The notes: generated from the letters alone by a model not told the origin. Counted from the first letter of the stretch, positions 15,277 through 24,323 are shown. The stretch is DNA of 41,641 bases from Candidatus Poribacteria bacterium (GCA_022823085.1 JAJDXV010000071.1:1-41641), one strand, 5' to 3'. A program made the numbers and translations.

Positions 15277-16206
15277 ATGAATAAATTGCTTCTAAATCGC
15301 ACCCCTTATCTCCTTGACATATTTGCTCTCAGGCGCCCTGCTGCCTTTTATCCTCTGCTTATCAAAGTCTACAAAAAATTGGACAACTCGGATGGAAAGC
15401 AGGACTTCAAACGCGTCGCGCAATTAGTAGAAATCATTGGGTTCCGTTTCGGTATTACTAAATCTCGGTCAGACAAAGGGGTTAGTCAATTGTACCGATT
15501 GGCAAGGAAATTTAATGGGGATTTCAAGCAGCTTGTCAGGGAACTCCAAGAATTTGTAGACTCGTATTGTGGCGATTTTGAGTTTGAACGCAGTCTACGC
15601 CAACCCAGGTTTCACGAGGTTGTTGATGGAAACGATCAACGGTATCTCTTTTGGAAATACGAGAATTATCTTAGAGAGATAGGTGGTTATTCTGAGATGT
15701 CCTACGATGAGTTTACCAACACTAAGTCGCGTTCAAAATTCTCAATAGAACACATCATCCCGCAAAATCCTCGGGAGAGCAAGGTTGTTGAAGATGATTC
15801 AATCCTGTCAACCACCGATTTTGAATCTCCAGAATTTAAGGAGAATTATCTCCACAGTATTGGGAATTTGACGATTGATCCAATCTCTGCGAATGCCAGA
15901 AAATCGAATCAGAACTTTCAAGACAAAAATCAGAAGTATTTTCTCAGGGCACCACTCATCGCGCAAAACGAGTTGATCGACTTCCTGAATAATAAAACAG
16001 GCAAGTGGGATACAGTTTCTATTTCAAATAGAGCGAAGGCAATTCGTTGCTTTGCTTTGGAACGCTGGAATCATCGGAAGCCGGGACGGAAAGCCTCAGA
16101 AATTAAGGAGGATATCCGCTCCCGTTCTCGGAGGTCCATAGATGTAGATCTCTTCGATTTTGAAGATTTTGAAGATTTTGAAGATATAGAGGAACCGGTC
16201 AAGTAG
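15277..16206 (+). CDS. GmrSD-type DUF1524 (HNH-like) C-terminal part, N-terminal DUF262 missing
   Basis: The product of about 309 residues matches the C-terminal half of DUF262-DUF1524 proteins such as GmrSD, type IV restriction enzymes that cleave glucosylated hydroxymethylcytosine DNA. A helical region contains the family stretch Y-L-F-W-K-Y-E-N-Y-L. The His-Me finger nuclease core follows: I-E-H-I-I-P-Q-N, then the S-I-G-N-L-T block and an N-x-N-F-Q-x-K-x-x-x-Y tail motif. The N-terminal DUF262 ParB-like NTPase domain that powers the enzyme is absent. The frame runs back to a TTG (15250) inside the MITE terminus, so ATG 15277 is taken as the first usable start. Three perfect GATTTTGAA repeats (16156-16182) make an acidic F-E-D tail. 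It is probably a remnant. Confidence 0.72.
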   Translation: MNKLLLNRTPYLLDIFALRRPAAFYPLLIKVYKKLDNSDGKQDFKRVAQLVEIIGFRFGITKSRSDKGVSQLYRLARKFNGDFKQLVRELQEFVDSYCGDFEFERSLRQPRFHEVVDGNDQRYLFWKYENYLREIGGYSEMSYDEFTNTKSRSKFSIEHIIPQNPRESKVVEDDSILSTTDFESPEFKENYLHSIGNLTIDPISANARKSNQNFQDKNQKYFLRAPLIAQNELIDFLNNKTGKWDTVSISNRAKAIRCFALERWNHRKPGRKASEIKEDIRSRSRRSIDVDLFDFEDFEDFEDIEEPVK

Positions 16207-16238
16207 TTAAAGTGCTTCTAACATACGAACTTTTATCC

Positions 16239-16267
16239 TTGACAAGCGCAATATCGTCTGTTATTAT
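16239..16267 (+). promoter_or_regulatory. Consensus sigma70-type promoter
   Basis: TTGACA (16239-16244), a 17-base spacer and TATTAT (16262-16267). It lies about 85 bases before the ATG at 16353 and suggests that this orphan gene is expressed independently. Confidence 0.6.
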
Positions 16268-16352
16268 TAATCTGAAGTCAAACACGCTTAGAGAAGAAAT
16301 GGGATTCCAATTGTGGCAATATTTTACCGAGGCGCAGGCAGGAGAAGTTGTC

Positions 16353-16718
16353 ATGTCCAAACATCAAACGCAGCCTATTAAAACGGCACCTTATCAAATT
16401 CGTACTATCTGTCTCAAGGAACTCGTGTCCGGTAGCGAATTAATAGAATTTTTGAGAGTAGAAGTCCCTTACGGGGAAGCGTACGGTCGGATTCCATTTG
16501 CGCGTGTGCTCTATACTTTCGACGGTATTCAACAAGAAAAGGCAGTTCCGATAGATCTGGACAAAGGGGCGTTCAGCGACAGCAGCTTTGAGAATGTATT
16601 TGAAGATGAAACCCTCGAAAGAACCTTCAGGGAAATTGCCCCTACAGTTTTTCGGAATGCTGTCCCACAAATCGTTGAGGCTGTCAGTAAGGTCGCTCTT
16701 TCCGAACAATATTCATAG
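16353..16718 (+). CDS. Hypothetical protein, 121 residues
   Basis: I do not recognise this protein. It is soluble, with no signal peptide or membrane segment, mixed alpha/beta in character and acidic toward the C-terminus. ATG 16353 is chosen because AGGAGA lies seven bases upstream; the open frame extends to 16212, but that would run through the promoter at 16239-16267. It sits alone in an accessory patch between the GmrSD remnant and a DUF2961 fragment, a place where defence or mobile-element genes are common, though the sequence gives no direct support for such a role. Confidence 0.6.
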   Translation: MSKHQTQPIKTAPYQIRTICLKELVSGSELIEFLRVEVPYGEAYGRIPFARVLYTFDGIQQEKAVPIDLDKGAFSDSSFENVFEDETLERTFREIAPTVFRNAVPQIVEAVSKVALSEQYS

Positions 16719-16795
16719 GGCAAGTTGCCTGAAGTTTAAGGCTTTTTCAACGCTGTGTGTCTTCGCAGCGTGGTGTATAGTAGGAAATTATATTT

Positions 16796-17077
16796 ATGAC
16801 TTATGTTGATGGATTGTTGTCGTCGTTGACGCGTGTTAAAAAGGCGCGTTCGTTACGGACATCTTCGTGGGATACGACAGGCAGAAATAACGATGCATGG
16901 AATATCGCTCCGGGTGAAACGCGTGTTCTGGCAGACATTCAAGGACCGGGGTGTATCAACCATATCTGGATGACACAACCGAACGGGTACCGGAACGTCC
17001 TGATTCAGATGTTTTGGGACGACATGGATTTAGTCTATTCCCAGACTAAATCCGGTGTCTCTTTAGACATACAGTAG
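16796..17077 (+). pseudogene. N-terminal fragment of a DUF2961 protein, stopped by a MITE
   Basis: The 93-residue frame matches the N-terminus of DUF2961 proteins, a glycoside-hydrolase-like family: R-T-S-S-W-D-x-T-G-x-N-x-D, then I-A-P-G-E-T, L-A-D-I-x-G-P-G, I-N-H-I-W-M-T and a strand ending F-W-D-D. Full proteins are about 350 or more residues, and after F-W-D-D the sequence no longer follows the family. The stop codon TAG (17075-17077) is supplied by the left terminus of MITE B. With the MITE removed, the frame would run only about 15 more codons, so the gene was probably broken before the MITE arrived. Confidence 0.72.
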
Positions 17078-17195
17078 GACTTACGCATGATGCTCTTTTG
17101 TACCACAATCTGTTAGATTGTGACGCAAAAACGCCGTGTTTTTAGAAAACTTTCTTCTAACAGAACAGTCTACAGTCAAAATTGCGTAAGTCCTG
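17075..17195. mobile_element. MITE-like element B (TIR TAGGACTTACGCA / TGCGTAAGTCCTG)
   Basis: This is a complete element of 121 bp with ends TAGGACTTACGCA (17075-17087) and TGCGTAAGTCCTG (17183-17195). ATACAG flanks both sides (17069-17074 and 17196-17201), consistent with a 6-bp target duplication. The interior holds CTGTTAGA and TCTAACAG arms that can pair. It is very similar to element D at 41502 and defines a second subfamily distinct from A and C. No ORF is present. Confidence 0.82.
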
Positions 17196-17256
17196 ATACA
17201 GAAAGGTACATCAAATCTCCAATCCAGCTTACCGAATCGCAAGGAATAATTAAAAA

Positions 17257-20200
17257 ATGCTCACCGGTTTTCAACAGTTTTTAGCCGCATGCATCACGAA
17301 AACAGAAGAAGATAAAGATCAATCCGACGATGCACAGCGCAATGACGAACCTCAAGCGGAATTAGAAATCGCAACCGATGATAATTCCGTAGATGATACT
17401 GAACATACAGACACTCCTGCTCCAGAACATAACGGAGCCGAAGAAGATGACGAAGCACCGTCCGTGTCGGCAGAGACACCACCGACAGACGATACACCCT
17501 CTGATCCTATAGATGAGTGTATAGAGACACACGCCGACAATGATAATGATCCGGTCGTTGTGGATGAAAATGCTGAGTCAGATGAGAATGATGTTTCTGA
17601 TAAGTCGGATGTAGAAGAAGCAGCAGGTGACGAGGTTTCTAACGCCGCGCCTTCTGATGATACCGATGAACCCGACGAATCATTAGCGGACGCTGATTCG
17701 GTCACAGAGGACGATACAACGTCGGAGATTGCGGATGCTTCGCCTGAAAAGGAGACCGAAGACACTGCAGATGACAGTCCACAGGGTGCCGATAACGAAA
17801 CACCAGAAACGGAAGCACAGGAATCAGATAAAATAGACAAAGACGAAGATACCGAAACGGAACCCGAACCGCCAGAATTGGAACTCGGTATTGTTGAAGA
17901 TATTTACGATTTTGTGGAGATGTTTGACCAAAGCACTGTTTCGGGGACGGAACAAGCATCCGCAAGCAGAACGGATTGTGCGGGCGGCGTTACCAAACCG
18001 GCAATCTTTGAACATCCAACCCCAACAGAAACCGCAAAGATTGATTATACCGTCTCACTCCCCGATACTGAGGACCAAGAACGGCTCTGTTTACACTTTT
18101 TCATCGGTTTGCGCGATGGTGTCGTATTTGATGACGAGATGCGACAACCCGGTGGTGTGAAGTTCGCTATCGAAATTTTCGATCTTCATAATAATATAGA
18201 CTTGGAAGCCTCACCCAATAGATGCTTTGAATCAGCAGCGACAGAGTGTTGTTGGACAGAACATGGAATTGACCTGACGAACTACGCTGGCAAAGAGATC
18301 GTCATATCTTTTTTAGCGGAGTGCAATGTAGCCGGGAATAGTAACTATGCATGGTCATTGTGGGGCAAACCCCAGTTAGGGAAATTTAAACAGACGCGGC
18401 TCCGAAAATCGAGGCGAGATCCAGAACCGGAACTGCGTTGTGGTGTGGCTCTTCTACACTTCAGCGATGAAAAGACCGAGTTCATTGCGTTTAACGTGCC
18501 GACATCAACTCCGGTTTCCGAACTGACAAGTGTTTGTCTTGAATCCTCGAAATCCGAAGAGCCGCCAGTCAAAATAGCATTGTATACCGCACTCCCTAAA
18601 TTAGAAATTGTGAACGTAGGTGCGACAACAGCCATTGTTGCTGCCGGTGAAGACTTTGAGGTTCAATGTACTGTACGGAATATTGGCACAGCACCGCTCG
18701 GACGGTCAGATGATGCACGAATTGCTATTAACGGTGTGAAATTACGACGCGGACGACCGAGCCAGACTGTTAAAGGACTCGAACCGGGTGAAGAGTCCTC
18801 TATCTCTTGGGTAGCGCGCCGCTTTTCACAGCCGACGCTAACAACAGTCGGTGTTTCGCTCAAATGTCGCACCTCAGCCGGTGAAGATCGGGAAACGGCA
18901 CAAGGGCACATTGAGATCCGACCAGCGGCTCCGAAACTCAACGCTAAAGTAGTGAAAGAACTTTACACCTACACAGCGGAAGACGGTAGCGTTGTGATGG
19001 GAAACAAAAATCTTCGGATCGTTTTTGTTCGCTCTACTGATGCCACATCTAAAACTGACAACGAGCCACCTGCCGAGAACGGTTTTGCTTATTATCTACT
19101 ATTTGTCGCGAAAGGTGGCAACTATCAACAGGTCGCATCCTGTCCTGCGCTCTCTGAGGTTACTTATTTAGATGCTGCTCAGAACCGTCAAACGACCCGA
19201 CTTGTCCCAGCAGACTATCAACTTGCGGGAAACAGTCTCGGCGAATCTACCGTTCGATTTAGCGGCACACATACCGATCCCGACGGTGTGAAATGGAACT
19301 ATGAGATGCAGTGGACACTCGCTGAAGATGCAACGCGGGTGCAAACAGAAGCGCATCTGCGAACTGATGGAGATAGAGAACTCCTTGCATTCCGCGGTCC
19401 TATGCTCTACGCCGGACAAGGACGAAATCAAGAGAAGAAAACGGCGGCAATCCTTCCCGGACTCGAATTTTTAGGGAGCGACGAGATTTCTTCAAGTCCA
19501 CGCGATGCAGCACCACCACTGAACAACCGTCTTGTAACGCATCCTTATAAAATTACTGTGCCAGTGATGGCGGTTGAGATGCAGAAGTCGATTGTCGGTA
19601 TTATCTGGAATCCGCTTGACACTTGGGATGGCGAAAACCGGATGCTCTCAGCGATATTCGCCTCACCGAATTGGCATCAATACCAAAAAAATCATGCGCT
19701 CGGTGTATTCCTACCGACGATACCGGAATGGGTTCAGGAAAACCACACAGAGGCATCTATCCCGTACCCGCTGATTTCATCACGTCCGCTCTCTATCAAA
19801 GCCGAAATTATTGTTGATGGCAGAGCCTCAATTATAGACGCTGTGAAGCACTGGACAGACGCTTACGGGGTCCCCGAACCGCTGCAACCGCCGCGCGGTG
19901 ATGAGGAAGAGGTCCTGCTTTCACGACACGGATTCATGCATACAACATGGGACGAGAATACAGGTAAATCGCGGCACTGCGTGGATTGGACACCACACAA
20001 TGAACCCGGTTTTGGTACACTGCTCTGGTACGACTACCTTGCCACAAAAGATGCACAAGTTAAGGAACGGGTGCAGGAAATTGTGAAAAATACTGTAGCC
20101 GATGCTGGACCGGAAGGTTTAGCCGCACGCGGCTCCTGCCATATCTTACGATGGGAGTTCCCGTTCTATGTGGGTAATGTTGACGCAGCCCTGGCTTACA

Positions 20201-21330
20201 TGGAAGCAGAGGCACAACAACGGATCGCGACACAAGAATCGGATGGAAGTTGGCGGTGGCATCCGACAAACGAGAAAACTGCGAGGCTTGGCGAAGCAGG
20301 AGAAGCAGTGCTCGGTACCTGTGCGGATGGTGCCCGCCTACTCTTGAAACACGCACGCATCACCGGTAATCAAGCTTCGCGTGAGGCAGGTTTGAAAGCA
20401 CTCGACTTCATGAAGCAATTCTCGATCCCACGCGGGGCGCAGATGTGGGAATGTCCGATGTATCAACCCGATGTCCTCGCAGCAGCACACGCAATCGGGA
20501 GTTATGTTGAAGCCTACGAACTTACGGGTGAGAAAGCACACCTCAAGCAAGCAACGTACTGGGCAGAAACATCGCTACCGTTTCTTTACCATTGGCATCT
20601 GCCCGACCGCCCCGGCATGCATTTCGCCTCAATTCCGGTTTTCGGTACAACTTTCTTTACACACCCTTGGTTTGGTGTGCCAGTCCAGTGGAACGGATTA
20701 GTCCTCGCTTATTACCTCCAACGTTTGAATCAGCACGCTCGAGACGAACGCTGGCATCAAATCGCTGAAGGTATTACTGTAAGCGCGATGTATCAACAGT
20801 GGGACGATGGCGAACTCAAGGGCACCTATCCCGATGGGTTCTACGGTTTCTGTACCGAAGGTAAAGGTCCACATCTGAACCCTGAAGATATTATGGTAAA
20901 CGTCTATACACTCCGCGGTCTTGATCCCGGCATTAAAACTGCTATTGTTGACGATGTTCATCTCAGTTCGGGGGCAAAGATCGATAAGGTTACACGAACC
21001 GATGTTGGACAACTCAACTGGCAACTCAGTTACGTTGAAGGGGAACTCAGTTACACGCTCATTGTCGGTTCCGGAGGTTCACCACAAAAACTTCAGGCGC
21101 GCTACGAATTCGCGTTACCTCCGGAGGAACTCACAACCTCAGAAGCGGAGGAGACTCCAGACGAGGGTGCGTCTTCCAACAACCTGAAAAAACATGCTGA
21201 AACTGAGATCCCAGCCGTGGAAACGCTCGAAAACGTTGAATCTGGATGGACCTATATTCAAGATAAGGATGCCGTATTGGTAAAATACCTGCACCCGACC
21301 ACAGATGTGCAGTTTGAACTTTCGAGATAG
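17257..21330 (+). CDS. Large CARDB and alpha/alpha-barrel protein with acidic N-terminus
   Basis: The product has 1357 residues. Residues about 14-215 are a low-complexity acidic region dominated by Asp, Glu, Ser and Thr, with almost no hydrophobics. A beta-sandwich domain follows (about 220-370), likely carbohydrate-binding, then a CARDB-type adhesion domain (about 448-550) with V-R-N-I-G and L-E-P-G-E-E-S motifs. A beta-rich super-sandwich-like region (about 560-870) leads into a helical (alpha/alpha)n barrel (about 890-1240) rich in Trp and His, with W-T-P-H-N-E and D-G-S-W-R-W, like six-hairpin glycosidases or polysaccharide lyases. No classical signal peptide is seen; F-L-A-A-C at residues 8-12 resembles a lipobox but the preceding core is too short. 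AAGGAA precedes the ATG. Function as a carbohydrate-active enzyme is inferred. Confidence 0.7.
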   Translation: MLTGFQQFLAACITKTEEDKDQSDDAQRNDEPQAELEIATDDNSVDDTEHTDTPAPEHNGAEEDDEAPSVSAETPPTDDTPSDPIDECIETHADNDNDPVVVDENAESDENDVSDKSDVEEAAGDEVSNAAPSDDTDEPDESLADADSVTEDDTTSEIADASPEKETEDTADDSPQGADNETPETEAQESDKIDKDEDTETEPEPPELELGIVEDIYDFVEMFDQSTVSGTEQASASRTDCAGGVTKPAIFEHPTPTETAKIDYTVSLPDTEDQERLCLHFFIGLRDGVVFDDEMRQPGGVKFAIEIFDLHNNIDLEASPNRCFESAATECCWTEHGIDLTNYAGKEIVISFLAECNVAGNSNYAWSLWGKPQLGKFKQTRLRKSRRDPEPELRCGVALLHFSDEKTEFIAFNVPTSTPVSELTSVCLESSKSEEPPVKIALYTALPKLEIVNVGATTAIVAAGEDFEVQCTVRNIGTAPLGRSDDARIAINGVKLRRGRPSQTVKGLEPGEESSISWVARRFSQPTLTTVGVSLKCRTSAGEDRETAQGHIEIRPAAPKLNAKVVKELYTYTAEDGSVVMGNKNLRIVFVRSTDATSKTDNEPPAENGFAYYLLFVAKGGNYQQVASCPALSEVTYLDAAQNRQTTRLVPADYQLAGNSLGESTVRFSGTHTDPDGVKWNYEMQWTLAEDATRVQTEAHLRTDGDRELLAFRGPMLYAGQGRNQEKKTAAILPGLEFLGSDEISSSPRDAAPPLNNRLVTHPYKITVPVMAVEMQKSIVGIIWNPLDTWDGENRMLSAIFASPNWHQYQKNHALGVFLPTIPEWVQENHTEASIPYPLISSRPLSIKAEIIVDGRASIIDAVKHWTDAYGVPEPLQPPRGDEEEVLLSRHGFMHTTWDENTGKSRHCVDWTPHNEPGFGTLLWYDYLATKDAQVKERVQEIVKNTVADAGPEGLAARGSCHILRWEFPFYVGNVDAALAYMEAEAQQRIATQESDGSWRWHPTNEKTARLGEAGEAVLGTCADGARLLLKHARITGNQASREAGLKALDFMKQFSIPRGAQMWECPMYQPDVLAAAHAIGSYVEAYELTGEKAHLKQATYWAETSLPFLYHWHLPDRPGMHFASIPVFGTTFFTHPWFGVPVQWNGLVLAYYLQRLNQHARDERWHQIAEGITVSAMYQQWDDGELKGTYPDGFYGFCTEGKGPHLNPEDIMVNVYTLRGLDPGIKTAIVDDVHLSSGAKIDKVTRTDVGQLNWQLSYVEGELSYTLIVGSGGSPQKLQARYEFALPPEELTTSEAEETPDEGASSNNLKKHAETEIPAVETLENVESGWTYIQDKDAVLVKYLHPTTDVQFELSR

Positions 21331-21335
21331 TCAGA

Positions 21336-21352
21336 GGCACACGCCGTGTGCC
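21336..21352 (+). terminator. Short GC-rich hairpin after the 1357-residue gene
   Basis: GGCACAC pairs perfectly with GTGTGCC across a three-base loop, six bases after the stop. No run of T follows, so it may weaken rather than end transcription, or protect the 3' end of the mRNA. Confidence 0.35.
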
Positions 21353-21428
21353 GTTTCGCCACATTAAGGTAAATACATATCGGCGCAGATTCTTCACAGA
21401 TTCCCGCCAAAGTAAGGAGACGAATAAA

Positions 21429-21767
21429 ATGGCTAAAAAGATTGTTTTCACCACGTTCGTTCTGGTTACTGTAGCGATTGTTGCTTTTGTTATGTTCGCA
21501 CATAACGCCGATGCGCAAGATAGCGCAGCAGCGGCGGATGCCCCCATGATAGATTTCAAAATCTTGGGCGGTTTTATCATTGAAGGTATTGTTTTTAGTA
21601 TCGTCGGTCTAATAATTCTGATGGTAGGCTACAAAGTCTTTGATATGGCGACCCCGTACGACCTGAACCGTCAGATCGCCGAAGATAACAACGTCGCTGC
21701 AGGTATTGCGGTCGCCGGTGTCCTCGTTTCACTCGGTATCATTGTCGCCGCTGCGATGGGCGGGTAG
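21429..21767 (+). CDS. DUF350 family membrane protein
   Basis: The product has 112 residues. A first hydrophobic segment (7-25) ending in A-D-A-Q looks like a signal peptide, and two further segments follow (about 43-65 and 88-110). The conserved end, N-N-V-A-A-G-I-A-V-A-G-V, fits the DUF350 family (E. coli YjfL is a relative), small inner-membrane proteins of unknown function. Many relatives carry two DUF350 units; this one has a single unit with an added signal-like segment. AAGGAG nine bases upstream of ATG 21429 sets the start; the frame is open to 21348, within the hairpin region. Confidence 0.75.
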   Translation: MAKKIVFTTFVLVTVAIVAFVMFAHNADAQDSAAAADAPMIDFKILGGFIIEGIVFSIVGLIILMVGYKVFDMATPYDLNRQIAEDNNVAAGIAVAGVLVSLGIIVAAAMGG

Positions 21768-21894
21768 TTCGCAAAGGCATAACCACTATGGACAATTCAT
21801 TAAGCAAAACTTGCACCGTTCTGCATGAAAATTGCACGACAGCGCTAACACGCGAACGCATTGTTCCGACTTTTGCTAAAGGAGCGTAGAAGCA

Positions 21895-22704
21895 ATGGCA
21901 GAAACAACCTACTTAGCAGGTCAGGTTGCCAGTGATGAACAAATCCAAGAATGGGTAGAGACTTTCAATCAGCGCGGATGCCTGTTTCTGCAAAACGTCT
22001 TACCGCCTGATCTCTGTGCGCAACTTCGGCAAGATTTAGAGTGGGCACTGAAAAATAACCCGAACGGCTTAAATAGTGGGAACGCCACCGCAAACATGCA
22101 CTTAAGCCATCGGATGTTTGAACACAGCGAAGCGAACCGCCGCCTCTTTGATCTCGAACCGATTGTCTCCTTCGCTGAAGCACTTGTTGCCGAAAACTGC
22201 CACGTTATTCACAACAATTCGTTTCAGACCTTCCCAGGCGGCGGGATTACATCGTGGCATCAAGACGATGCCCTACACTATATCGTAACCGATGGCGAAC
22301 CGCCAAAGAATGTCCGGCTGCCGGTGCTACTCTTTACAGCGAATTACTACCTGACAGATGTTACCGAGATTGAACACGGTGGAACGGAGGTCATACCCGG
22401 ATCGCATCTTTTCGGGGCATCGCCACCGAACCCGATTGAAGGAACGCAATGGGAAGAAATGATCCAATATAACCTTGGAAACGCCGGAAGTGTTATCATG
22501 TTCAACAATCAGGTATGGCATCGTGGCGGACCCAATCGGAGCAAGCGTACCCGATATATCACGCAGGTGACTTACGCGCGCAGGCTGGTCGGACATAAAT
22601 ATTATCCGTTTATGAACTACAATATGCCCGATTCTGTTTATAAAGACGCGAGTCCGCGCTTGCGCCGATTACTCGGTTTCCTCAATCACGGGGCTTACGG
22701 TTAA
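21895..22704 (+). CDS. Phytanoyl-CoA dioxygenase (PhyH) family protein
   Basis: This 269-residue Fe(II)/2-oxoglutarate-dependent oxygenase has a double-stranded beta-helix fold. The iron triad is visible as His122-x-Asp124 in W-H-Q-D-D and His209 in W-H-R-G-G, with the expected downstream Arg at 217-220 for 2-oxoglutarate. E-x-G-G-T-E-V-I-P-G-S-H (about 160-171) is the family's second signature. AAGGAG lies ten bases before the ATG. Such proteins are numerous in some sponge-associated and marine lineages and hydroxylate varied small molecules, so the substrate cannot be named. The MDR dehydrogenase 31 bases downstream suggests an oxidation cascade. Confidence 0.88.
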   Translation: MAETTYLAGQVASDEQIQEWVETFNQRGCLFLQNVLPPDLCAQLRQDLEWALKNNPNGLNSGNATANMHLSHRMFEHSEANRRLFDLEPIVSFAEALVAENCHVIHNNSFQTFPGGGITSWHQDDALHYIVTDGEPPKNVRLPVLLFTANYYLTDVTEIEHGGTEVIPGSHLFGASPPNPIEGTQWEEMIQYNLGNAGSVIMFNNQVWHRGGPNRSKRTRYITQVTYARRLVGHKYYPFMNYNMPDSVYKDASPRLRRLLGFLNHGAYG

Positions 22705-22735
22705 TTTCTGTGCTTACTGAGAACTGACAACTAAT

Positions 22736-23782
22736 ATGAAAGCAATGGTTTTTTCAGAACAGGGCAGCGTAGAGGTGCTTCACTATACAGATGTCCCGAA
22801 ACCCGTACTCGGGGCTGACGAGGTTCTTATTAACGTCAAAGCCTGTGCGGTGAACTATCTCGACCTGCATGCCCGACGGAACCGACCGGAGATTGAAGCG
22901 AAACTCCGCCGAGGTGATACACCACATATACTCGGATCCGACATCGCTGGAACGATTGCTGAGATCGGTGCAGCCGTTGATTCTATTGCAGTTGGCGATC
23001 GGGTTGTCCTGGCACCTTGCATTCCGTGCCGGAGTTGTAGTGATTGTCAGCATGGCGACGAAAACTTGTGCGACACACAGGTCCTGATCGGTTTCCAAAC
23101 CGACGGTGGATACGCAGAATATGTGAAAGTCCCCGCTGTAAACGCGATTCAGATACCCGAATCCTTGTCCTTTGTTAACGCCGCTGCGATGCCGATCGCC
23201 TATCTCACGGCGTGGCACATGCTGATGACTCGTGCCCAACTTCGTCCCGGAGAGGATGTCTTAATTCTCGGCGTCGGCGGTGGTGTCGGAAGCGCGGGGC
23301 TGCAGATCGCAAAATTGAGCGGCGCAAGCGTCTTTGCCACGGCAAGCACTGATGAGAAACTTGCACACGCACGGAAAATGGGCGCAGATGTCACGATTAA
23401 TTATAAGGATACAGATTTTTCAGAGGTTGTGCTTGAGGTAACAGACGGACGCGGTGTGGACGTAGTTCTTGAGCATGTCGGTGCCGCAACGTGGGCGCAG
23501 AGCATCGCGAGCCTTGCCAAAAACGGGAGGCTTGTCTCCTGCGGTGTCACAACAGGCAACATCGGCGAAATTAATATCCGAAAATTGTATCAGAAGCAGA
23601 TAACAATAATGGGATCTGCCCTCGGCACCCTATCAGAACTCCGAACACTCGTCAAACTCGCCGGACAGGGAAAATTGAAACCCATCATCGACCGGACTTT
23701 GCCACTTGCGCGTGCCGATGAGGCACATTTATTATTAGAGAATCGTAAGAATTTCGGTAAGATCGTTTTGGTCAATGCTTAG
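22736..23782 (+). CDS. Zinc-binding MDR dehydrogenase / quinone oxidoreductase-like
   Basis: This 348-residue medium-chain dehydrogenase/reductase has an N-terminal GroES-like domain and a central Rossmann fold with G-V-G-G-G-V-G-S near residue 180. The structural zinc loop is intact as Cys98, Cys101, Cys104 and Cys112, with the spacing of horse liver ADH. The catalytic zinc cysteine is replaced by Asn40 in A-V-N-Y-L-D-L, the form seen in quinone oxidoreductase-type and related NADPH enzymes. It therefore probably reduces an enone or quinone, or acts with altered metal use, rather than as a classical alcohol dehydrogenase. It is probably cotranscribed with the PhyH gene, and a terminator hairpin at 23927 closes the unit. 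Confidence 0.86.
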   Translation: MKAMVFSEQGSVEVLHYTDVPKPVLGADEVLINVKACAVNYLDLHARRNRPEIEAKLRRGDTPHILGSDIAGTIAEIGAAVDSIAVGDRVVLAPCIPCRSCSDCQHGDENLCDTQVLIGFQTDGGYAEYVKVPAVNAIQIPESLSFVNAAAMPIAYLTAWHMLMTRAQLRPGEDVLILGVGGGVGSAGLQIAKLSGASVFATASTDEKLAHARKMGADVTINYKDTDFSEVVLEVTDGRGVDVVLEHVGAATWAQSIASLAKNGRLVSCGVTTGNIGEINIRKLYQKQITIMGSALGTLSELRTLVKLAGQGKLKPIIDRTLPLARADEAHLLLENRKNFGKIVLVNA

Positions 23783-23926
23783 AACGGCACATCCCGATGT
23801 CGTTTCAAAAGGGTGTAAATCTCGCTAAAGCCTTTCGGAACGACGTATGAATGCGATTCTATTAGGAATGCACAGATCTAAGCAAAAACAACTTAGGGTT
23901 GGGTAAAAATCGGTGCCAATTCTTAC

Positions 23927-23953
23927 AACGCTTCCGTTAGGAAGCGTTTTCTT
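23927..23953 (+). terminator. Rho-independent terminator between convergent genes
   Basis: A perfect 9-bp stem, AACGCTTCC and GGAAGCGTT, with loop GTTA is followed by TTCTTC. It ends the MDR unit on the plus strand. It overlaps the last codons of the minus-strand XRE gene, whose stop lies in the loop, so a single hairpin can serve both convergent transcripts. Confidence 0.72.
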
Positions 23954-24323
23954 CAACGACCACCTGTGTATCCGCTTTTGTTTTCAGGAACTCATAGAAT
24001 TCATAGAGCGTTTCTTTGTCTTTTTCTGTAAATTCCATCATTCCTTTGAACATAGCATTGACTTTAGGATCCGCTAACAGATCACTGTAACTTTTTTCAG
24101 TTTTTCCGAGCAGATAGTCGGTGGTAACTTTTAGAGCGTCAGAAAGACTTGAGAGTGTTTTAAAGGAAGGTTTTCGAGTCCCGGATTCAAATTGCGAAAT
24201 GGCAGCAGGCGTTAGGTTCGCCTCTTTCGCGAGCTCCGTCTGTGTCAACTTCAATTCATGACGACGTGTTTTTATACGTGAAACGACTTTGTCTACGTTC
24301 GGTTGTTTCGATTCTTTGGTCAC
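23937..24323 (-). CDS. XRE-family transcriptional regulator
   Basis: The 128-residue protein has an HTH_3 (Cro/C1-type) domain at about residues 14-70, with L-T-Q-T-E-L-A-K-E-A, then A-I-S-Q-F-E-S-G and P-S-F-K-T-L. After it comes a short helical acidic tail that may mediate dimerisation or sensing. The start is GTG 24323 with AAGGAG seven bases upstream. It is divergent from the giant FtsX-fusion gene and separated from it by 416 bases holding a promoter and an inverted repeat, so it may regulate that gene, itself, or both. The architecture is also common in prophage and defence regulators. Confidence 0.85.
   Translation of the reverse strand: MTKESKQPNVDKVVSRIKTRRHELKLTQTELAKEANLTPAAISQFESGTRKPSFKTLSSLSDALKVTTDYLLGKTEKSYSDLLADPKVNAMFKGMMEFTEKDKETLYEFYEFLKTKADTQVVVEENAS

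Noticed and set aside
17257..17295. Lipoprotein signal at L-A-A-C in the 1357-residue protein
   Set aside because: The preceding segment is only about ten residues with no positive charge, too short for a normal lipoprotein signal; kept only as a possibility.
22736..23782. Naming the MDR protein a classical zinc alcohol dehydrogenase
   Set aside because: The structural zinc site is intact, but the catalytic zinc cysteine is Asn40, so a specific alcohol dehydrogenase name is not supported.
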